From assembly GCA_026000755.1 (NCBI GenBank), contig BNZC01000025.1:1-20290 (forward strand): DNA of 20,290 nucleotides, in the 5' to 3' direction. Positions 1-7,453 of the stretch are shown one piece after another. The translations under genes and the position numbers were made by a program. The stretch is from Clostridia bacterium (GTDB lineage: Bacteria; Bacillota; Clostridia; Lachnospirales; Lachnospiraceae). Below the pieces are notes generated by a model. It saw only the letters and a list, made by a program, of their open reading frames with translations, was not told the DNA's origin and made no database searches. How positions within the stretch are numbered: position 1 is the stretch's first letter; every line of letters starts with the position of its first letter.

Positions 1-765
1 CGAAAGGCAAAGGATGAAAATGGACAAGAAAGAACATTTTCAGAAAAAGCAGTTGTTTATTGGAGTAAAAAGTTTCAGAAGAAGCAACTTGCGGAAAACA
101 AGTCTTTCCTTGCATTTCTTGACAAACTTATCGAATCTCCGACGAATTTCAGAGTCACGGCGACTCAAGCAAAAAGTATCCGCAAATTTCTAAGCAAGGA
201 CATTGTAAATGAAAAAACGGGCGAACGGATAAATTCCTCCGATTTGAAAGCACTGATTGATACGAATAAAGTAAACAGCTATAAGGAACATATGGGCTAT
301 TATCAGATCGTCACCTCGGAGTTAACCATGGAGGCAAAAGACGTGATTGATAAGTATCATGGCTTGTCACAGATTGAGGATCAATTTCGTGTCATGAAAG
401 GAACCTTAGAAACACGCCCGGTGTATGTGAAAAATGAAGACCACATACAGGCACACTTATTGATCTGTCTGATTGCACTTGTCATGATGAGAATCATTCA
501 AAACAAAATCGTAGAGAAAAGGACAATCTCTTCGTCCAAAGACGAGCAACTAAATTGGACTTATGGTTTGTCAGCCGATCGTATACAGGCTGCTCTGAAC
601 AAGTGGCAAGTGGAGAAAATGCCAATGGATTATTATAGGTTTCTAAATATAGAGGATCCTGATTTGAAAACCATCCTTGACGCATTCGGGATTGTAATTC
701 CTTGCAAAATGTACCAAAGAAGCGAACTAAAGAAGATAAAAACCGAAACCAAGATTTTCATATAG
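1..765 (+). CDS. IS1634-like (IS4 superfamily) transposase, 5' end missing
   Basis: The reading frame is open from base 1, so the start lies outside the window and the visible part is the C-terminal 254 residues. It contains the C-terminal part of a DDE transposase core: the stretch YHGLSQIEDQFRVMKG followed by TRPVYV matches the IS4-superfamily signature around the catalytic glutamate (Y..R...E......K type), and the probable catalytic Glu codon is at 376-378. A hydrophobic helix typical of this family follows (HLLICLIALVMM). The spacing and the RPVYV motif resemble IS1634-type enzymes. The protein would catalyse cut-and-paste movement of its insertion sequence. A bidirectional terminator hairpin lies 75 bp downstream, so the IS right end probably falls between about 770 and 910, but the left end is not visible and terminal repeats cannot be matched. 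The family is fairly sure; the subgroup is less so. Confidence 0.85.
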   Translation, partial: RKAKDENGQERTFSEKAVVYWSKKFQKKQLAENKSFLAFLDKLIESPTNFRVTATQAKSIRKFLSKDIVNEKTGERINSSDLKALIDTNKVNSYKEHMGYYQIVTSELTMEAKDVIDKYHGLSQIEDQFRVMKGTLETRPVYVKNEDHIQAHLLICLIALVMMRIIQNKIVEKRTISSSKDEQLNWTYGLSADRIQAALNKWQVEKMPMDYYRFLNIEDPDLKTILDAFGIVIPCKMYQRSELKKIKTETKIFI

Positions 766-840
766 GCACATAGTGTAGGCACATTTTCTCAAGAATTTTC
801 AAAGTCTGTAAATACAAGGAAAACCGCATATTTATTGATA

Positions 841-868
841 AAAATGGAGTCCCTAAGGACTCCATTTT
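841..868. terminator. Bidirectional intrinsic terminator between the IS and oppF
   Basis: A perfect 12-bp inverted repeat (841-852 and 857-868, arms AAAATGGAGTCC and GGACTCCATTTT) closes on a CTAA loop. It has an A-run on the left and a T-run on the right, so either strand gives a stem followed by U residues. It lies between the convergent transposase gene (plus) and the 3' end of the opp operon (minus), and would end transcription from both. Nothing else recognisable is seen in 766-968 apart from this hairpin and the unresolved IS boundary. Confidence 0.8.
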
Positions 869-968
869 GTCCTTACAAGTGGCAAACTCGGGTTATACCA
901 CAAAAAATTCAAATTTCAAGGTGTTTTTATATGAAAGAAAGGAAATCAGGGCGAGGAATGGTAACCCC

Positions 969-1823
969 TCACCCTTCATAAAAGATCCTCTGACGTTTCC
1001 TCTCGCTCACAGGATCCGGTATTGGTGCCGCCGACAGCAGGGATTTGGTATAGGGGTGGTTCGGATTGTTATAAATCTGATCCACCTCTCCTGTTTCTAC
1101 GATTTTCCCCTGATACATCACTGCAATGCGGTCGGAGAAATATTTTACCACCGACAAATTATGGGCGATAAATAAGATAGTCAGCCCCATCTCTTTTTTT
1201 AAGTTGTTTAAGAGGTTTAAGACCTGTGCCTGAATGCTCACGTCAAGGGCGGATACGGGTTCGTCTGCGATAATCAACCGTGGCTTTGTGATGATGGCAC
1301 GGGCGATACCGATTCTCTGTCGCTGTCCCCCGGAAAATTCGTGTGGGTAACGGCTTGCGTGTTCCTGGGTCAGCCCTACCGCCTCAAGGGCATGGTTCAC
1401 CCGAAGGAGCAGTTCCTCTTTTCCTATGTCAGGGCGTGTTACCTTTAAGCCTTCCCCCACAATGTCCTTTACCGTCATGCGTGGGTTTAAGGAACTCATA
1501 GGGTCTTGGAAAATCATCTGCATTCCGTCTGTCACTCGTTGTCTGTCTGCCTTATTTAATTTCCCGGAAATGTCTGCTCCGTCAAAACGAACGGTTCCGC
1601 CACTCGGTTCGTACAGACGGATAATGGTTCGGGCGGCGGTGGTTTTGCCGCAGCCGCTCTCTCCAACAAGAGCAAAGGTTTCCCCTTCCTCTATTTGAAA
1701 ACTGATTTCATCCACCGCCTTTACGGCGGTTTTCTTCTTTCCACGCCCGCTTACAAAATGGCGGGAGAGGTTTTCTACTTTTAAGATGGGGGATTGGGGG
1801 GGGGTATTGTTTGTCTGTTCCAT
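969..1823 (-). CDS. oppF: Oligopeptide ABC transporter ATP-binding protein OppF, C-terminus short
   Basis: One of the two ATPases that power oligopeptide import at the cytoplasmic face of the OppBC permease. The 284-residue product has Walker A GESGCGKTT at 54-62, Q-loop Gln106 in FQDP, ABC signature SGGQRQR at 164-170, Walker B LIIADEP at 183-189 and switch His221. The start is the ATG at 1823, preceded by AAAGG about 10 nt upstream and only 4 bp after the oppD stop; a longer frame reaching back to 2015 overlaps oppD and is rejected. The family motif NPNHPYTKSLLSAAPIPDP is intact, but the protein stops at RIFYEG. OppF/AmiF relatives usually run on for some 25-40 residues, so the C-terminus appears truncated, next to an insertion sequence. 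Last gene of the opp operon. The family call is secure; whether it is active is uncertain. Confidence 0.93.
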   Translation of the reverse strand: MEQTNNTPPQSPILKVENLSRHFVSGRGKKKTAVKAVDEISFQIEEGETFALVGESGCGKTTAARTIIRLYEPSGGTVRFDGADISGKLNKADRQRVTDGMQMIFQDPMSSLNPRMTVKDIVGEGLKVTRPDIGKEELLLRVNHALEAVGLTQEHASRYPHEFSGGQRQRIGIARAIITKPRLIIADEPVSALDVSIQAQVLNLLNNLKKEMGLTILFIAHNLSVVKYFSDRIAVMYQGKIVETGEVDQIYNNPNHPYTKSLLSAAPIPDPVSERKRQRIFYEG

Positions 1824-1827
1824 TTGT

Positions 1828-2964
1828 TTAACCTTTCTTGCTTTCGGTCTTGGCTTTATTGATCCTCTTCTGCAAACTAGGCGGCAATTCCACCTTCGGT
1901 GCATAGGGATGTAGCAACCACGTAGCGGCAAAATGCGTCTCACTAATGGGAAACATAGGCGGCTCCTTTTCAAAGTCAATCTTAAGTGCCTGATCATTTC
2001 TTGCCGCAAAGGCATCGCCTTTTGGCGGATAGAGCATATCGGGGGGGGCGCCCGGAATGGAAATCAGTTCCTCCGAACCGTCCATGTCCATATCCGGCAT
2101 GGCAGCCAAAAGCTTAATGGTATAAGGATGGCGGGGATCATAGAAAATCTCGTCACAAGTGCCGATTTCTACGATTTTCCCTGCATACATGACAGCGATT
2201 CGATCCGCTATACCTGCCACCACACCCAAATCATGGGTAATGAAAATAACAGACAGATTGCGTTTTTTCTGAATGTCACTAATCAGGTCTAGAATCTGTG
2301 CCTGTACACTTACGTCAAGAGCTGTGGTGGGTTCGTCGCAAATTAAAATCTCAGGTTCCCCCGCTAAGGCACAGGCAATGACAATACGCTGTCGCATACC
2401 TCCGGAAAACTGAAAGGGGTACTGGTGAAAACGCTTTTCGGCATCTTCTATTCCAACCGCTTTCATCAACTGTGCCGCCTTGGCAATGGCATCTTTTTTC
2501 TTGATTTTCCCGGAGAGGAAGAGCATTTCTGTAATCTGTTTCCCTACCTTCATGACAGGGTTTAAGGAGAGCATGGGATCTTGAAAAATCATGGAAATCT
2601 TAGAACCACGAATCTTTGAAAATTCCTTATCTGTTAGTTTCAGCAAATTGCTTCCGTCATAATGAATTTCCCCGGAGGGAATGCTTGCATTCTTGCTTAA
2701 TAGGCCCATAACGGCCTTACTGGAAACAGATTTTCCGGAACCGCTCTCCCCTACGATAGCTAGGGTTTCCCCATGCTTTAAGTCAAAGCTTACACCTCGG
2801 ACGGCATTTACAGTGCCGCCATAGGTGGAAAAGGAAACGTGTAAATCTTTGACACTTAGGATAGAATTACGCTGTGTATTTGTTACAGTATTTGTAGTGG
2901 TATTTACCACGTTATTCGTTGTCATATTGTCTTTCATAATCGTATTCACAGTATTATTTCCCAT
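1828..2964 (-). CDS. oppD: Oligopeptide ABC transporter ATP-binding protein OppD
   Basis: The partner ATPase of OppF in peptide import. Numbered from the ATG at 2964 (378 residues): Walker A GESGSGKS 72-79, Q-loop Gln128, signature SGGMRQR 187-193, Walker B ILICDEP 206-212, switch His244, then the oligopeptide-transporter C-terminal region (IPGAPPDM near 303, PPKGDAFAARN near 313-323). The cysteines that many OppD/DppD proteins carry in that region are replaced (GD, RN, ID), as in the streptococcal AmiE-type branch. The ATG at 2964 is chosen over the GTG at 2976 because an excellent ribosome site (AAGGGGGTGA) sits 8 nt before the ATG and would swallow the GTG. The first 34 residues are an unusual Thr/Asn/Val-rich extension encoded by 12-bp repeats. 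It follows oppC with an 8-nt gap from this start and is followed by oppF. Confidence 0.95.
   Translation of the reverse strand: MGNNTVNTIMKDNMTTNNVVNTTTNTVTNTQRNSILSVKDLHVSFSTYGGTVNAVRGVSFDLKHGETLAIVGESGSGKSVSSKAVMGLLSKNASIPSGEIHYDGSNLLKLTDKEFSKIRGSKISMIFQDPMLSLNPVMKVGKQITEMLFLSGKIKKKDAIAKAAQLMKAVGIEDAEKRFHQYPFQFSGGMRQRIVIACALAGEPEILICDEPTTALDVSVQAQILDLISDIQKKRNLSVIFITHDLGVVAGIADRIAVMYAGKIVEIGTCDEIFYDPRHPYTIKLLAAMPDMDMDGSEELISIPGAPPDMLYPPKGDAFAARNDQALKIDFEKEPPMFPISETHFAATWLLHPYAPKVELPPSLQKRINKAKTESKKG
2876..2923 (-). repeat. Imperfect 12-bp tandem repeat in the 5' part of oppD
   Basis: Four consecutive 12-bp units (2876-2887, 2888-2899, 2900-2911, 2912-2923) begin GTATTTG, GTATTTG, GTATTTA and TTATTCG on the plus strand. 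On the coding strand they give four-residue steps rich in Thr, Asn and Val (NTTT, NTVT, NTQR). The pattern preserves the reading frame and accounts for much of the N-terminal extension of OppD before the conserved ABC domain begins at about residue 35. Confidence 0.7.
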
Positions 2965-2972
2965 TTTTCCTC

Positions 2973-4118
2973 TCACCCCCTTTGCGCCGGATCAAAGGCA
3001 TCCCGCAAGCCGCCGCTGATTAGGTTAAAGCACAACATGAGCAGGGATATGATAATTGCCGGAAAGAGCAGTAAATGTGGTGCAGAAAACAACACCTGCT
3101 GTCCTTCCGATAACAGCACACCCACCGAAGCCTCGGGGGCTTGAATGCCCAGTCCCAAATACGCCAACATGGATTCCGCCATGATAAATTCCGGAATGGA
3201 AATGGCAGTCTGGGTAATGGCAGGACCTATGGCATTGGGCAGAATATGGCGAAAGATGACACGCCTGTCCCTTACGCCCATGGTTTGTGCCGCCAGTACA
3301 TATTCCCGCCCTTTGTAGCGGTAGAATTGGGAACGGATTAGATTCGCCATGCCAATCCAACCGGTGATACACAGTGCAAGGACGATAGGCACAATCCCCG
3401 TACCGAATTTTATAATAAATAAAATCAAAAGCGGTAAGAGAGGAATTGAACCGATGATTTCAATCACACGTTGCATGAAAAGATCCGTGTTTTTTCCATA
3501 GTAGGCGGAAATGGCACCATAGATTACACCTATGAGGGCATTTAAGAACACTGCCAGAAATGCCATGGCAAGAGAAATTCTCGCACCTCTCCATAATCGT
3601 GTCCACAAATCTCTGCCCAGACCATCGGAACCCAACCAGAAATATACGTCATCCGCACCTTTTAGCTTATACATATCTACTACAATATCTGCCATGGGAA
3701 CATCTAGCCCATTTGCCTTTATGTTATGTTCCCGTATGGTTTTGATATAGCCAATCTTATAATCCGTTTCGATGTTGGCTTTTTGTACGGTTAAAACGGC
3801 GGTACCGTTAAAAATCCCCAGTTTTTCCAGATAGGGAACACGGGGGGGGAGTTTATCCCATTTCACATTCTGCTGGCGGTAGGTGAAGGAATCCATAAAG
3901 GGTCCCACGATCGCAAAAAATGCAATCAGAACCACCACCGCAAGGGAGAGGACGGAGGCTTTGTTTCTTCCGAAACGCCTCATGGCATCCCGAAAGAATC
4001 CAATGGGGGGGGTATCCGGAATACGGTCTGCCTGAATCTGCCCTGCCTCTACAAAGGCGAAATCTTCCCGGGAGAGATTCGCAGCTTTTAAGTAGTCGTC
4101 TAAGTTATTATTCGGCAT
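2973..4118 (-). CDS. oppC: Oligopeptide ABC transporter permease OppC
   Basis: Membrane subunit that forms the peptide channel with OppB. The 381-residue product has a cytoplasmic N-terminal region, a first membrane helix at about 56-76, then a large extracytoplasmic segment (about 77-160) like that of OppC/AmiD proteins. The FWLGSDGLGRDLWTR motif at 160-174 opens the binding-protein-dependent transport domain. Further membrane helices follow, with the ATPase-coupling EAA loop at about 271-297 (REYVLAAQTMGVRDRRVIFR then HILPNA), and the ending LRDAFDP. The ATG at 4118 is chosen over a GTG at 4127 because AGGAGGTG lies 8 nt before the ATG. It overlaps the end of oppB by 11 bp, so translation is probably coupled. 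Third gene of the operon. Confidence 0.95.
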   Translation of the reverse strand: MPNNNLDDYLKAANLSREDFAFVEAGQIQADRIPDTPPIGFFRDAMRRFGRNKASVLSLAVVVLIAFFAIVGPFMDSFTYRQQNVKWDKLPPRVPYLEKLGIFNGTAVLTVQKANIETDYKIGYIKTIREHNIKANGLDVPMADIVVDMYKLKGADDVYFWLGSDGLGRDLWTRLWRGARISLAMAFLAVFLNALIGVIYGAISAYYGKNTDLFMQRVIEIIGSIPLLPLLILFIIKFGTGIVPIVLALCITGWIGMANLIRSQFYRYKGREYVLAAQTMGVRDRRVIFRHILPNAIGPAITQTAISIPEFIMAESMLAYLGLGIQAPEASVGVLLSEGQQVLFSAPHLLLFPAIIISLLMLCFNLISGGLRDAFDPAQRG

Positions 4119-5064
4119 TTTTTCCACCTCCTACCGTAACACGAGGGTCAATCAAACCATATGCCAAATCCAGAATCAGTCGGGCAAATAACCCAATGGC
4201 TGTATACAGCAGTACATTTGCCATCACTAAGGGATAGTCGTTTGAGGAAATGGCGGCTAAGGACAGCCGACCGGTACCGGGTATGGCAAATACGTTCTCC
4301 ACCACGATGGAGCCGGAGAGTACGGTGATAAAAATGCCCAGTATCATGCCAACCAGAGGAAACAGGGCATTTCGTAAGGCGTGACGTACTACGGCCTGTC
4401 GCATGGTAAGCCCTTTCGCCCGAGCTAAGAGCATGAAGTCGGAATTTAAGACTTCGGACAACTCATCTCGCAGATAGCGGGCGATATAGGCAATGCCGCC
4501 GAAAGAGAGAGCCAGAACGGGCAAAACCATAGATAACAATTTTTCAAGGTTCATGTGGCGGGCGGTAGAAAAGGTGATGGGAAACCAACCCAGTTTATAG
4601 GCGAAGATATATTGCAAAAGTGCCGCCAATACAAAGGAGGGTACGGAAATAAAAACCACCACCATAATCTGAATGCTGTGATCTACAATGCTGTTTTTCT
4701 TTAATGCCGCCAAAATCCCCAAGATAAATCCAACGGGAAGAATGACAAGATTGGATAAGAGGTTCAGCTGAATGGTTACGGGGAATCTGGCCGCAATCAT
4801 TTTGAATACATCCGCCTGTGGCTGAACCTTTATGGACACGCCGAAATCCAGATGTGATAAGCCTTTTAGATACTGGAGAAACTGCATCCAAATAGGCTGA
4901 TCCAGATGATAACGACGATTTAATACGGCACGAACCGCAGGTTTAATGGTGGGGTCTGCAAAAGGTCCTCCCGGTACGGATTGAACCAAAAAATAAGTCA
5001 TGACTAAAATGATGAACAGCGTAAGTATCATAAGCAGGATACGCTGTGTGATGTATTTGAACAT
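4108..5064 (-). CDS. oppB: Oligopeptide ABC transporter permease OppB
   Basis: The other channel-forming subunit of the peptide importer. At 318 residues it has the usual family length. It begins with the typical N-terminal helix (residues about 8-30) followed by SVPGGPF, has several membrane helices, and carries the EAA coupling loop at about 209-236 (DFMLLARAKGLTMRQAVVRH then ALRNALFPL), the VVENVFAIPGTGRL motif at about 254-267 and the ending AYGLIDPRV. The start ATG at 5064 has AGGAGA 8 nt upstream. It lies 400 bp downstream of oppA, a long gap filled with hairpins that may set a lower permease level than binding-protein level. It overlaps oppC by 11 bp. Confidence 0.96.
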   Translation of the reverse strand: MFKYITQRILLMILTLFIILVMTYFLVQSVPGGPFADPTIKPAVRAVLNRRYHLDQPIWMQFLQYLKGLSHLDFGVSIKVQPQADVFKMIAARFPVTIQLNLLSNLVILPVGFILGILAALKKNSIVDHSIQIMVVVFISVPSFVLAALLQYIFAYKLGWFPITFSTARHMNLEKLLSMVLPVLALSFGGIAYIARYLRDELSEVLNSDFMLLARAKGLTMRQAVVRHALRNALFPLVGMILGIFITVLSGSIVVENVFAIPGTGRLSLAAISSNDYPLVMANVLLYTAIGLFARLILDLAYGLIDPRVTVGGGKNAE

Positions 5065-5124
5065 GGTTAGGATCTCCTATCATTAAAATCGAGATTGCTA
5101 CTGCAAGCTCGTGTGCCTGTGGCG

Positions 5125-5182
5125 GCTGCGTAGCAGCAGTCACACTTACGCCGCAGTGTGCCTCCCCACGGAGGGGGCTATA
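5125..5182 (-). repeat. Hairpin module related to the start of the adjacent dispersed repeat
   Basis: Positions 5156-5182 on the plus strand (GTGTGCCTCCCC, then ACGGAGGGGGCTATA) closely resemble 5292-5317 (GTGTGCATCCCC, then CGAAGGAGGCTATA). In both cases the next structure on the minus strand ends in a hairpin with a CTACG centre (5125-5137 and 5234-5250). This suggests two diverged copies of one module arranged in tandem inside the oppA-oppB gap. Confidence 0.5.
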
Positions 5183-5216
5183 GTAGTGCAAGTATTATGT
5201 TGGCAACTTCTCGTCA

Positions 5217-5299
5217 GAACCATTCCGCAAGGTGTTTTGCGTAGCAAAACCCGAGTTATGCACGCACCAAATTGCAGTTTTTTTGCGATTTGTGTGCAT
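5217..5299 (-). repeat. Dispersed intergenic repeat with two hairpins, copy A
   Basis: On the minus strand this 83-bp segment aligns along its whole length with 17200-17280 on the plus strand. Shared parts include the start ATGCACACAA, the core CTCGGGTTTT, and the end AACACCTTGCGGAATGGTTC. Hairpin 1 uses arms at 5268-5276 and 5284-5292 around an A/T-rich loop. Hairpin 2 is GTTTTGC-GTA-GCAAAAC at 5234-5250. In the other copy hairpin 2 has changed on both sides and still pairs, which supports a conserved structure. It lies in the oppA-oppB gap in the same direction as the operon. I do not recognise it as a named family. Confidence 0.75.
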
Positions 5300-5312
5300 C
5301 CCCCGAAGGAGG

Positions 5313-5344
5313 CTATATCTTGTGGGAAAACCCACAAGATATAG
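5313..5344 (-). repeat. Perfect 14-bp stem-loop in the oppA-oppB gap
   Basis: CTATATCTTGTGGG (5313-5326) and CCCACAAGATATAG (5331-5344) are perfectly complementary across an AAAA loop. No U-run follows on the minus strand, so it is not a standard intrinsic terminator. It could act as an mRNA 3' stabiliser for oppA or a processing site. Confidence 0.65.
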
Positions 5345-5407
5345 ATATCCCCCGCCGCGAAAAAGGAAAAAGAGGGAAAACACGGCGAGGGAGGTTTTTT
5401 ATATATG

Positions 5408-5435
5408 CGGTTTGTGCCGTTGTAGGCACAAACCG
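5408..5435 (-). repeat. 11-bp stem-loop just after oppA
   Basis: CGGTTTGTGCC (5408-5418) pairs perfectly with GGCACAAACCG (5425-5435) around a 6-nt loop. Outer ATATAT stretches at 5401-5406 and 5436-5441 can extend the stem past a one-base bulge. It begins 30 bp beyond the oppA stop codon. The following bases on the minus strand are A-rich, not T-rich, so termination there would be partial at best. Confidence 0.6.
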
Positions 5436-5464
5436 ATATATTACATATGAAGCGGTACTTTGAA

Positions 5465-7330
5465 TTACTTATTTACTATAATGGAGCGAGGTACATCATT
5501 GTCAATATCTGCCTGCAACTCAGCGAATGCCACGCTTGTCAGATAGTGCTTTGGCTTTATGTGTACACGATCTGCATAAACAATTGCGCCATCGTTCTGG
5601 TAAATGGGAATCCAAGGCATATAGTCTAACAACAGTCCTTCCATCTTGCCAAGGGCATCCAAACGTTCTTTGGGCTTTGTTACCAAGTCGCCGGAGGAGG
5701 TTTCAGCCTGTAACTTATCAAATTCCGGGTTCTTGAAGGTTTCCACTTTTTCAGAAGCATTGGAACGCCAGATTTCTAAGCTTGCCCAAGGATTAAAGGA
5801 ATCTTGTCCCATGGTACCGAATCCTGCATCATAGTCCTTGGATTCATATTGTGCATAAGCAGCCTGTGTCGGCACACTCTTGATAGCGAGTTCAAATTTA
5901 TCTGCACCAAAGATTCGTTCATAGTCCTCTTTTAAGAATTCAGCAGTTTTTTTCTGAGAGGCGGAACCTTCAAAATAAATCAACTCAAGTGTTACCTTTT
6001 GATTGCCATTTGCGGCATAAGCCTTATCAAACAGTTCTTTGGCCTTTGCTTCATCAAAGCCATAGTTTGGAGCTTCATTTGCCTTACCCTGTTCCGTATC
6101 ACGGTAACGTTCCGGATCCTTAAATATGTCGCCTACTACTGCACGTCTTGAAATAAAGTAATCGGCGGGTAAATAAATCTTATAAATATCCGTTGCAATG
6201 GATTCGCGGTTGACCGCATAAAAGAGTGCGTGTCTGAAATCAGAATCCTGTAAAATGGGGTTCTTGGTGGATTCGCCGTTTAAGTAAAAGCCCCAAACCA
6301 CAGGCCCTTCTCCTCGTAACAAACGCGGATCTTCTTTGAACTGTTCATAGGAATCAGCTGCAAGAGCCACACGATCCAATTCACCGTTCTTGAACATCTG
6401 AACTTCGGTATTACTATCAGGTACGTCCGTTAATTCAATCACATCCGGTGTCCAAACAGAGGCGGTGGGGTAATCATAATTCTTCTCAAATACAAGGTAC
6501 TGGTCTTTTTGCCAATCCACAATTTGCCAACGTCCGGATTGAGCTAAGGTATCAAGGGTCAACCCATAGGTATTCTCGCTGCGATCCTCGTTAAAGCAAG
6601 CTTCAAAGATCTCAGGATCTACTGCGGCAGTGCTGGTCATGCCGGTAAAGTTACTAACGGCATCAAGCTCTGTCATTTCGGTGTCTAAAGTAAACTGCAA
6701 GGTGTGGTCGTCTACTACCTTAATGCCTACATCTTCCCATGACACGGGATTTGCAGAGGGAGTTATATCATCCCAGTCGGTGTTCTCATCTGCTTTTAAG
6801 GTCTGATAATCCTCGGCACTTAAGCCCAGATAATAGGCTTCTGCATTTACAATGGGGAAGGTAGAGTAAAGGCTGCTTGCGTTGGGGTTTTCAAGTTTTG
6901 GGTCAAGCAGTTCCTTCCATGTATAATCAAAGGTATTCGCATCAATGGTATGACCATTGGTAAAGTGCAGCCCCTCTCTTAACTTAATGGTCCAAGTCTT
7001 GCCATTGTCATCCGTTTTCGGCATATCCTCTGCCTGTGAGGGAATGAACTTCATGTTATCTGTCGCTTCATCATAAATTATGTCATAGAAACGACCCAGT
7101 GCATAGCCTAATACGGTATTTACCGTATCCATGGAGAACTGGAAAGGACTAAGGGTTGAAACTTCGCTGATGGTGGTTCTCCATACAATGGGATTCTCCG
7201 GTACGCTCTGTCCCGCCTGTGAGGTGATGTCCTCTGTGCCGTCTTTCTTGCCACCGCAAGCCGCAAGAGATAAACCGAGAACTGCCACCATGGCGAAACT
7301 GAAAAATTTTGCCAGGTATTTCTTTTTCAT
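5465..7330 (-). CDS. oppA: Oligopeptide-binding lipoprotein OppA (SBP family 5)
   Basis: The extracellular peptide receptor of the OppABCDF importer, tethered to the membrane as a lipoprotein. The 621-residue product starts with KKK, a hydrophobic stretch, and the lipobox LAAC with the acylated Cys at residue 25. The mature part is a family 5 solute-binding protein (SBP_bac_5): it has the characteristic TWTIKLREGLHFTNG segment near 112-126, followed by the usual large two-lobe domain and a C-terminal WIPIYQNDGAIVY region. It is longer than dipeptide receptors (about 530 residues) and similar in size to OppA/AmiA. The ATG at 7330 has GGAGG upstream in AAGGAGGAGTTACATA. First gene of the operon, with its own strong promoter at 7401-7429. 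The substrate range cannot be read from the sequence. Confidence 0.95.
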   Translation of the reverse strand: MKKKYLAKFFSFAMVAVLGLSLAACGGKKDGTEDITSQAGQSVPENPIVWRTTISEVSTLSPFQFSMDTVNTVLGYALGRFYDIIYDEATDNMKFIPSQAEDMPKTDDNGKTWTIKLREGLHFTNGHTIDANTFDYTWKELLDPKLENPNASSLYSTFPIVNAEAYYLGLSAEDYQTLKADENTDWDDITPSANPVSWEDVGIKVVDDHTLQFTLDTEMTELDAVSNFTGMTSTAAVDPEIFEACFNEDRSENTYGLTLDTLAQSGRWQIVDWQKDQYLVFEKNYDYPTASVWTPDVIELTDVPDSNTEVQMFKNGELDRVALAADSYEQFKEDPRLLRGEGPVVWGFYLNGESTKNPILQDSDFRHALFYAVNRESIATDIYKIYLPADYFISRRAVVGDIFKDPERYRDTEQGKANEAPNYGFDEAKAKELFDKAYAANGNQKVTLELIYFEGSASQKKTAEFLKEDYERIFGADKFELAIKSVPTQAAYAQYESKDYDAGFGTMGQDSFNPWASLEIWRSNASEKVETFKNPEFDKLQAETSSGDLVTKPKERLDALGKMEGLLLDYMPWIPIYQNDGAIVYADRVHIKPKHYLTSVAFAELQADIDNDVPRSIIVNK

Positions 7331-7400
7331 TATGTAACTCCTCCTTGTTTCCTATAGCTTTCATATAGCTTATGGATTTAATATATTTGCTATGTTATTT

Positions 7401-7429
7401 AGCATACGCCTTTTTTTTTGGCTTGTCAA
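7401..7429 (-). promoter_or_regulatory. Sigma-A promoter of the opp operon
   Basis: On the minus strand a perfect -35 box TTGACA (7424-7429) is separated by 17 bp from a -10 box TATGCT (7401-7406). The spacer holds a run of nine A residues flanked by GCC/GGC, which forms a small inverted repeat between the two boxes. Transcription would begin near 7394, giving a leader of about 65 nt before the oppA start. Confidence 0.8.
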
Positions 7430-7453
7430 GGGGAAATGTGAAAAAAATTACAA

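Larger units (their letters stand above)
5065..5464 (-). other. Hairpin-rich oppA-oppB intercistronic region
   Basis: This 400-bp gap holds no credible gene; short open frames here run through inverted repeats. On the opp-transcribed strand, going from oppA to oppB, it holds: a hairpin at 5408-5435; a perfect 14-bp stem at 5313-5344; a two-hairpin dispersed repeat at 5217-5299; a GCCCCCTCC/GGGGAGGC-type hairpin around 5160-5178; a CACACT/AGTGTG stem at 5141-5160; and a GCTGC/GCAGC hairpin at 5125-5137. The oppB ribosome site follows. Such structure between a binding-protein gene and its permease genes is commonly associated with partial termination or 3' end stabilisation of the upstream message, but that role here is inference. 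Confidence 0.6.

Noticed and set aside
1824..2015. Longer N-terminal version of OppF starting at 2015
   Set aside because: The extra 64 residues overlap the oppD coding end in another frame and show no family similarity; the ATG at 1823 has a ribosome site and normal spacing.
5111..5463. Several open frames of 60-80 codons between oppA and oppB
   Set aside because: They run through inverted repeats and dispersed repeat copies, lack good ribosome sites, and appear on both strands at once.
7149..7364. Open frame overlapping the start of oppA on the minus strand
   Set aside because: It is a shadow of oppA in another frame; oppA has the lipobox, ribosome site and promoter.
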